14,398 nucleotides of DNA from CAWACC01 sp964390695 (GTDB lineage Bacteria; Chlamydiota; Chlamydiia; Chlamydiales; Parachlamydiaceae): NCBI GenBank assembly GCA_964390695.1, contig CAYMKI010000075.1, positions 1 through 14,398 on the forward strand, written 5' to 3'. The notes below the pieces were generated by a model that was given only the letters and a program-made list of their open reading frames with translations, ran no database searches and was not told the origin of the DNA. A program made the position numbers and the translations under genes. Positions 12,910 through 14,398 of this stretch are shown here, piece after piece; position 1 is the stretch's first letter, and each line of letters starts with the position of its first letter.

Positions 12910-13670
12910 ACTGGATTGACAAGGCGTTGCATAGCATCGGAAACCACGGTTCCCGATGCTAGCTCGCCTTCCATAAATGAACGAACAACCAACTGAAGGC
13001 CATTTTTTTCCGCCAGTTCAATACACCGCGGATGCAACACTTTGGCACCTTTGTTGACAATTTTCAAAGCTTCCTGATGAGTTAAGTGGACATAGGGAGT
13101 ACTGTGAGGATCAGTCTTGGGATCCTCATTGTAAATGCCTGCAACATCTTTGTAAAATTCCACCGTTTCAGCTCCCAAAGCTAAAGCTAAAGCCACCGCT
13201 GTGGTATCTGAGCCTCCGCGACCTAAAGTCGTAATTTCTCCTTGTCTGCTGACCCCTTGAAATCCGGCCACGATCACCAATTTGCCTTGATCTAAAAGAG
13301 GCTCCAAACGATGCGGACGTACATCTATAATTCTGGCATCGGCATGACGGGAACAAGTAATAATCCCGGATTGACTCCCAGTAAAGCTGATGCCTTCGTG
13401 ACCTTTAGCCGCCAAGGCCATAGCCAGCAGTGCAATGCTGATCCTTTCTCCCACCGTAACCAGCATATCATACTCTCTTTGGGGTGGGTTGGGGTGAATT
13501 TGTTTAGCCAATGATATAAGCTCATTGGTAGTATTGCCCATAGCGCTGACAACTATAGCTATGCGTGGATATATGGATTTGCGCTGAATGATGATATCCG
13601 CAATCCGAAAAAAATGGCTAGGGGTAGCTACAGATGCCCCTCCAAATTTCATGACCAGTGTTTTTTTCAT
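12894..13670 (-). CDS. Aspartokinase catalytic domain without ACT domains
   Basis: Aspartokinase phosphorylates aspartate, the first step towards diaminopimelate, lysine, methionine and threonine; in Chlamydiae the diaminopimelate branch feeds cell-wall synthesis. The 258 residues are the amino-acid-kinase fold only: K-F-G-G-A-S-V-A (8-15, usually K-F-G-G-T-S-V-A), V-T-V-G-E-R (71-76), G-E-I-T-T-L-G-R-G-G-S-D-T-T-A (144-158), Y-K-D-V-A-G-I-Y-N-E-D-P (173-184) and G-A-K-V-L-H-P-R (208-215). Typical enzymes are about 400-460 residues, with two C-terminal ACT domains for feedback control. Here the frame ends in a normal TGA just after the catalytic domain, and the next DNA is the convergent transporter. 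The enzyme is probably active but not allosterically inhibited by lysine or threonine. No clear ribosome binding site precedes ATG 13670. A related kinase fold is a less likely alternative. Confidence 0.88.
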   Translation of the reverse strand: MKKTLVMKFGGASVATPSHFFRIADIIIQRKSIYPRIAIVVSAMGNTTNELISLAKQIHPNPPQREYDMLVTVGERISIALLAMALAAKGHEGISFTGSQSGIITCSRHADARIIDVRPHRLEPLLDQGKLVIVAGFQGVSRQGEITTLGRGGSDTTAVALALALGAETVEFYKDVAGIYNEDPKTDPHSTPYVHLTHQEALKIVNKGAKVLHPRCIELAEKNGLQLVVRSFMEGELASGTVVSDAMQRLVNPVYESV

Positions 13671-13699
13671 AAAATGTGAATGAAAATAAAAAAGACTAT

Positions 13700-13729
13700 T
13701 TGTTACAATTAGTTTCAGGTTATCATAAT
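13700..13729 (+). promoter_or_regulatory. Putative queD promoter
   Basis: TTGTTA (13700-13705, four of six) is followed after 18 bases by CATAAT (13724-13729, five of six). Transcription would begin near 13736, about 35 bases before the queD ATG. The divergent aspartokinase start is only 30 bases upstream of the -35 box. Confidence 0.4.
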
Positions 13730-13770
13730 TAGCCTGCTCTTGTCAAAAATACTTGCAAGGAAAGCCTAAA

Positions 13771-14163
13771 ATGTTCGAACTAGAAAAATCTTTTAATTTT
13801 GAAGCAGGTCATGCTTTAAAACATCACGATGGCCAATGCAGGGATCCCCATGGCCATTCGTATCGATTGACCATTCATGTACATTCAGAAAAAATGATAC
13901 AACAAGGCCCTAAAACGAATATGGTGATGGATTTTGCTGATATTTCCCATGTAGTCAAACCGATGATCAACGAATACCTCGAACATAAATGGCTGAACGA
14001 CACCTTGCAGACAGATTCACCCACATCCGAATTCATAGCTAAATGGATTTATGAGTATTTAGCCCCGCATCTTTCAGGACTCTATGCTGTGACTTTGCAG
14101 GAAACTGCTACTTCAAAAGTTACCTATAAACCCAAATTACCCCTAAATCATAGCTCAGATTGA
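13771..14163 (+). CDS. queD: 6-carboxytetrahydropterin synthase / 6-pyruvoyl-tetrahydropterin synthase family (QueD)
   Basis: QueD converts 7,8-dihydroneopterin triphosphate to 6-carboxy-tetrahydropterin, an early step to queuosine in tRNA. The 130-residue protein has the complete active site: zinc ligands H14 (F-E-A-G-H-A-L), H28 and H30 (D-P-H-G-H-S-Y), catalytic C23 just upstream, D54 in M-V-M-D-F-A-D-I, H72 in L-E-H-K-W-L-N-D (most members have D-H), P-T-S-E-F-I-A, and E111 in Q-E-T-A. Length is normal for QueD. I chose ATG 13771 because AAGGA lies about nine bases upstream; the frame can be extended to TTG 13753, but that would place the start on the Shine-Dalgarno sequence. The gene stands alone between the aspartokinase and the repeat array. 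A eukaryote-like PTPS role is possible but less likely. Confidence 0.93.
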   Translation: MFELEKSFNFEAGHALKHHDGQCRDPHGHSYRLTIHVHSEKMIQQGPKTNMVMDFADISHVVKPMINEYLEHKWLNDTLQTDSPTSEFIAKWIYEYLAPHLSGLYAVTLQETATSKVTYKPKLPLNHSSD

Positions 14164-14201
14164 ATCAGGCAAATGAGATAGCGCGGCTATGGATTTGAAA
14201 T

Positions 14202-14398
14202 ACAGAGATTACCAAAAGTAGTGTGAAAGGATTTGAACCACAGAGATTTGCAAAAGTAGGGTGAAAGGATTTGAACCACAGAGATTACCAAAAGTAGGGT
14301 GAAAGGATTTGAACCACAGAGATTACCAAAAGTAGTGTGAAAAGATTTGAACCACAGAGATTTGCAAAAGTAGGGTGAAAGGATTTGAACCACAGAGA
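14202..14398. repeat. Tandem array of 38-bp repeats running off the window
   Basis: Five full 38-bp units (starting 14202, 14240, 14278, 14316, 14354) and seven bases of a sixth are seen. A decayed partial unit (GGATTTGAAATACAGAGA, 14191-14208) leads in. Each unit starts ACAGAGATT, contains CAAAAGTAG, and ends GGATTTGAACC (AGATTTGAACC in unit 4). Units differ at only a few sites: TTACC or TTTGC after ACAGAGA, TAGTG or TAGGG, and one AAAGG to AAAAG change. Units 2 and 5 are identical over their full length, so a higher-order duplication is possible. There are no unique spacers, so this is not CRISPR. The period is not a multiple of three, which argues against a coding role. Confidence 0.92.

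Noticed and set aside
14229..14239. GGATTTGAACC as the complement of a tRNA T-arm (GGTTCAAATCC)
   Set aside because: Only two base pairs of the T-stem can form, and no acceptor, D or anticodon arm is found around it. The match is repeated in every unit as part of the repeat.
14187..14393. 68-residue minus-strand frame through the tandem repeats
   Set aside because: It is open only because the repeat lacks stops in these frames. The 38-bp unit shifts frame each copy, giving a 114-bp period, and there is no ribosome binding site and the frame nearly reaches the window edge.
14202..14398. Array as a CRISPR
   Set aside because: Units are contiguous and nearly identical end to end. No unique spacers and no cas genes are present.

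Overview
The window looks like a piece of chromosome from a Chlamydiae bacterium, most likely an environmental or amoeba-associated chlamydia rather than a Chlamydia species. The main reason is the minus-strand run rpe - efp - accB - accC. As I recall it, Chlamydia has the same order (CT121-CT124), and the EF-P here ends in G-D-I-I-K-I-D-T-x-T-x-E-Y-I-Q-R-V, which I associate with chlamydial EF-P1. Moderate GC, AT-rich intergenic DNA, an AGCS-family amino-acid transporter and an inverse-autotransporter-like barrel fit this. The genus is inference.

Layout. 1-81: the first 27 codons of a choloylglycine-hydrolase-like gene (minus). 144-1296: a four-helix DUF4383-like membrane protein and a LOG-family nucleotide phosphoribohydrolase (plus), closed by a bidirectional terminator. 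1349-2589: two minus-strand genes of unknown function, a Pro/Gln/Thr/Val-rich protein and an exported protein built from two copies of a Trp-rich module. 2752-6026: the housekeeping operon rpe - efp - accB - accC, with a hairpin after accC.

6158-9145 is the accessory centre of the window. A plus-strand promoter leads into four tightly spaced genes: collagen-like protein A, collagen-like protein B, a small outer-membrane beta-barrel of inverse-autotransporter type with no passenger, and collagen-like protein C. All three collagen proteins have an export signal, exactly 16 uninterrupted Gly-X-Y triplets, a non-collagen C-terminal domain of about 100-125 residues, and an ending close to F-I-A-(V/I)-(G/S)-C. 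They look like three diverged chains of one kind of surface stalk, made together with a barrel that could anchor or export them. The cluster closes with a 23-bp-stem hairpin.

9143-11155 (minus) is a large cytosolic-looking protein I do not recognise. 11156-11556 has no large gene. It holds a roughly 117-bp GC-rich, MITE/REP-like element with short terminal inverted repeats and near-identical flanking direct repeats, then a promoter, and a 33-codon small ORF with a near-perfect ribosome binding site. 11557-12909 is an Na+/amino-acid symporter (AGCS). It overlaps tail-to-tail by 16 bp with an aspartokinase that has the catalytic domain but no ACT regulatory domains. 13771-14163 is queD, for queuosine or pterin metabolism. 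The window ends inside an array of 38-bp tandem repeats.

Functionally, the window mixes conserved metabolism and translation (fatty-acid synthesis, EF-P, the pentose phosphate step, amino-acid uptake, tRNA modification) with a lineage-specific surface-protein operon and repeat-rich DNA.
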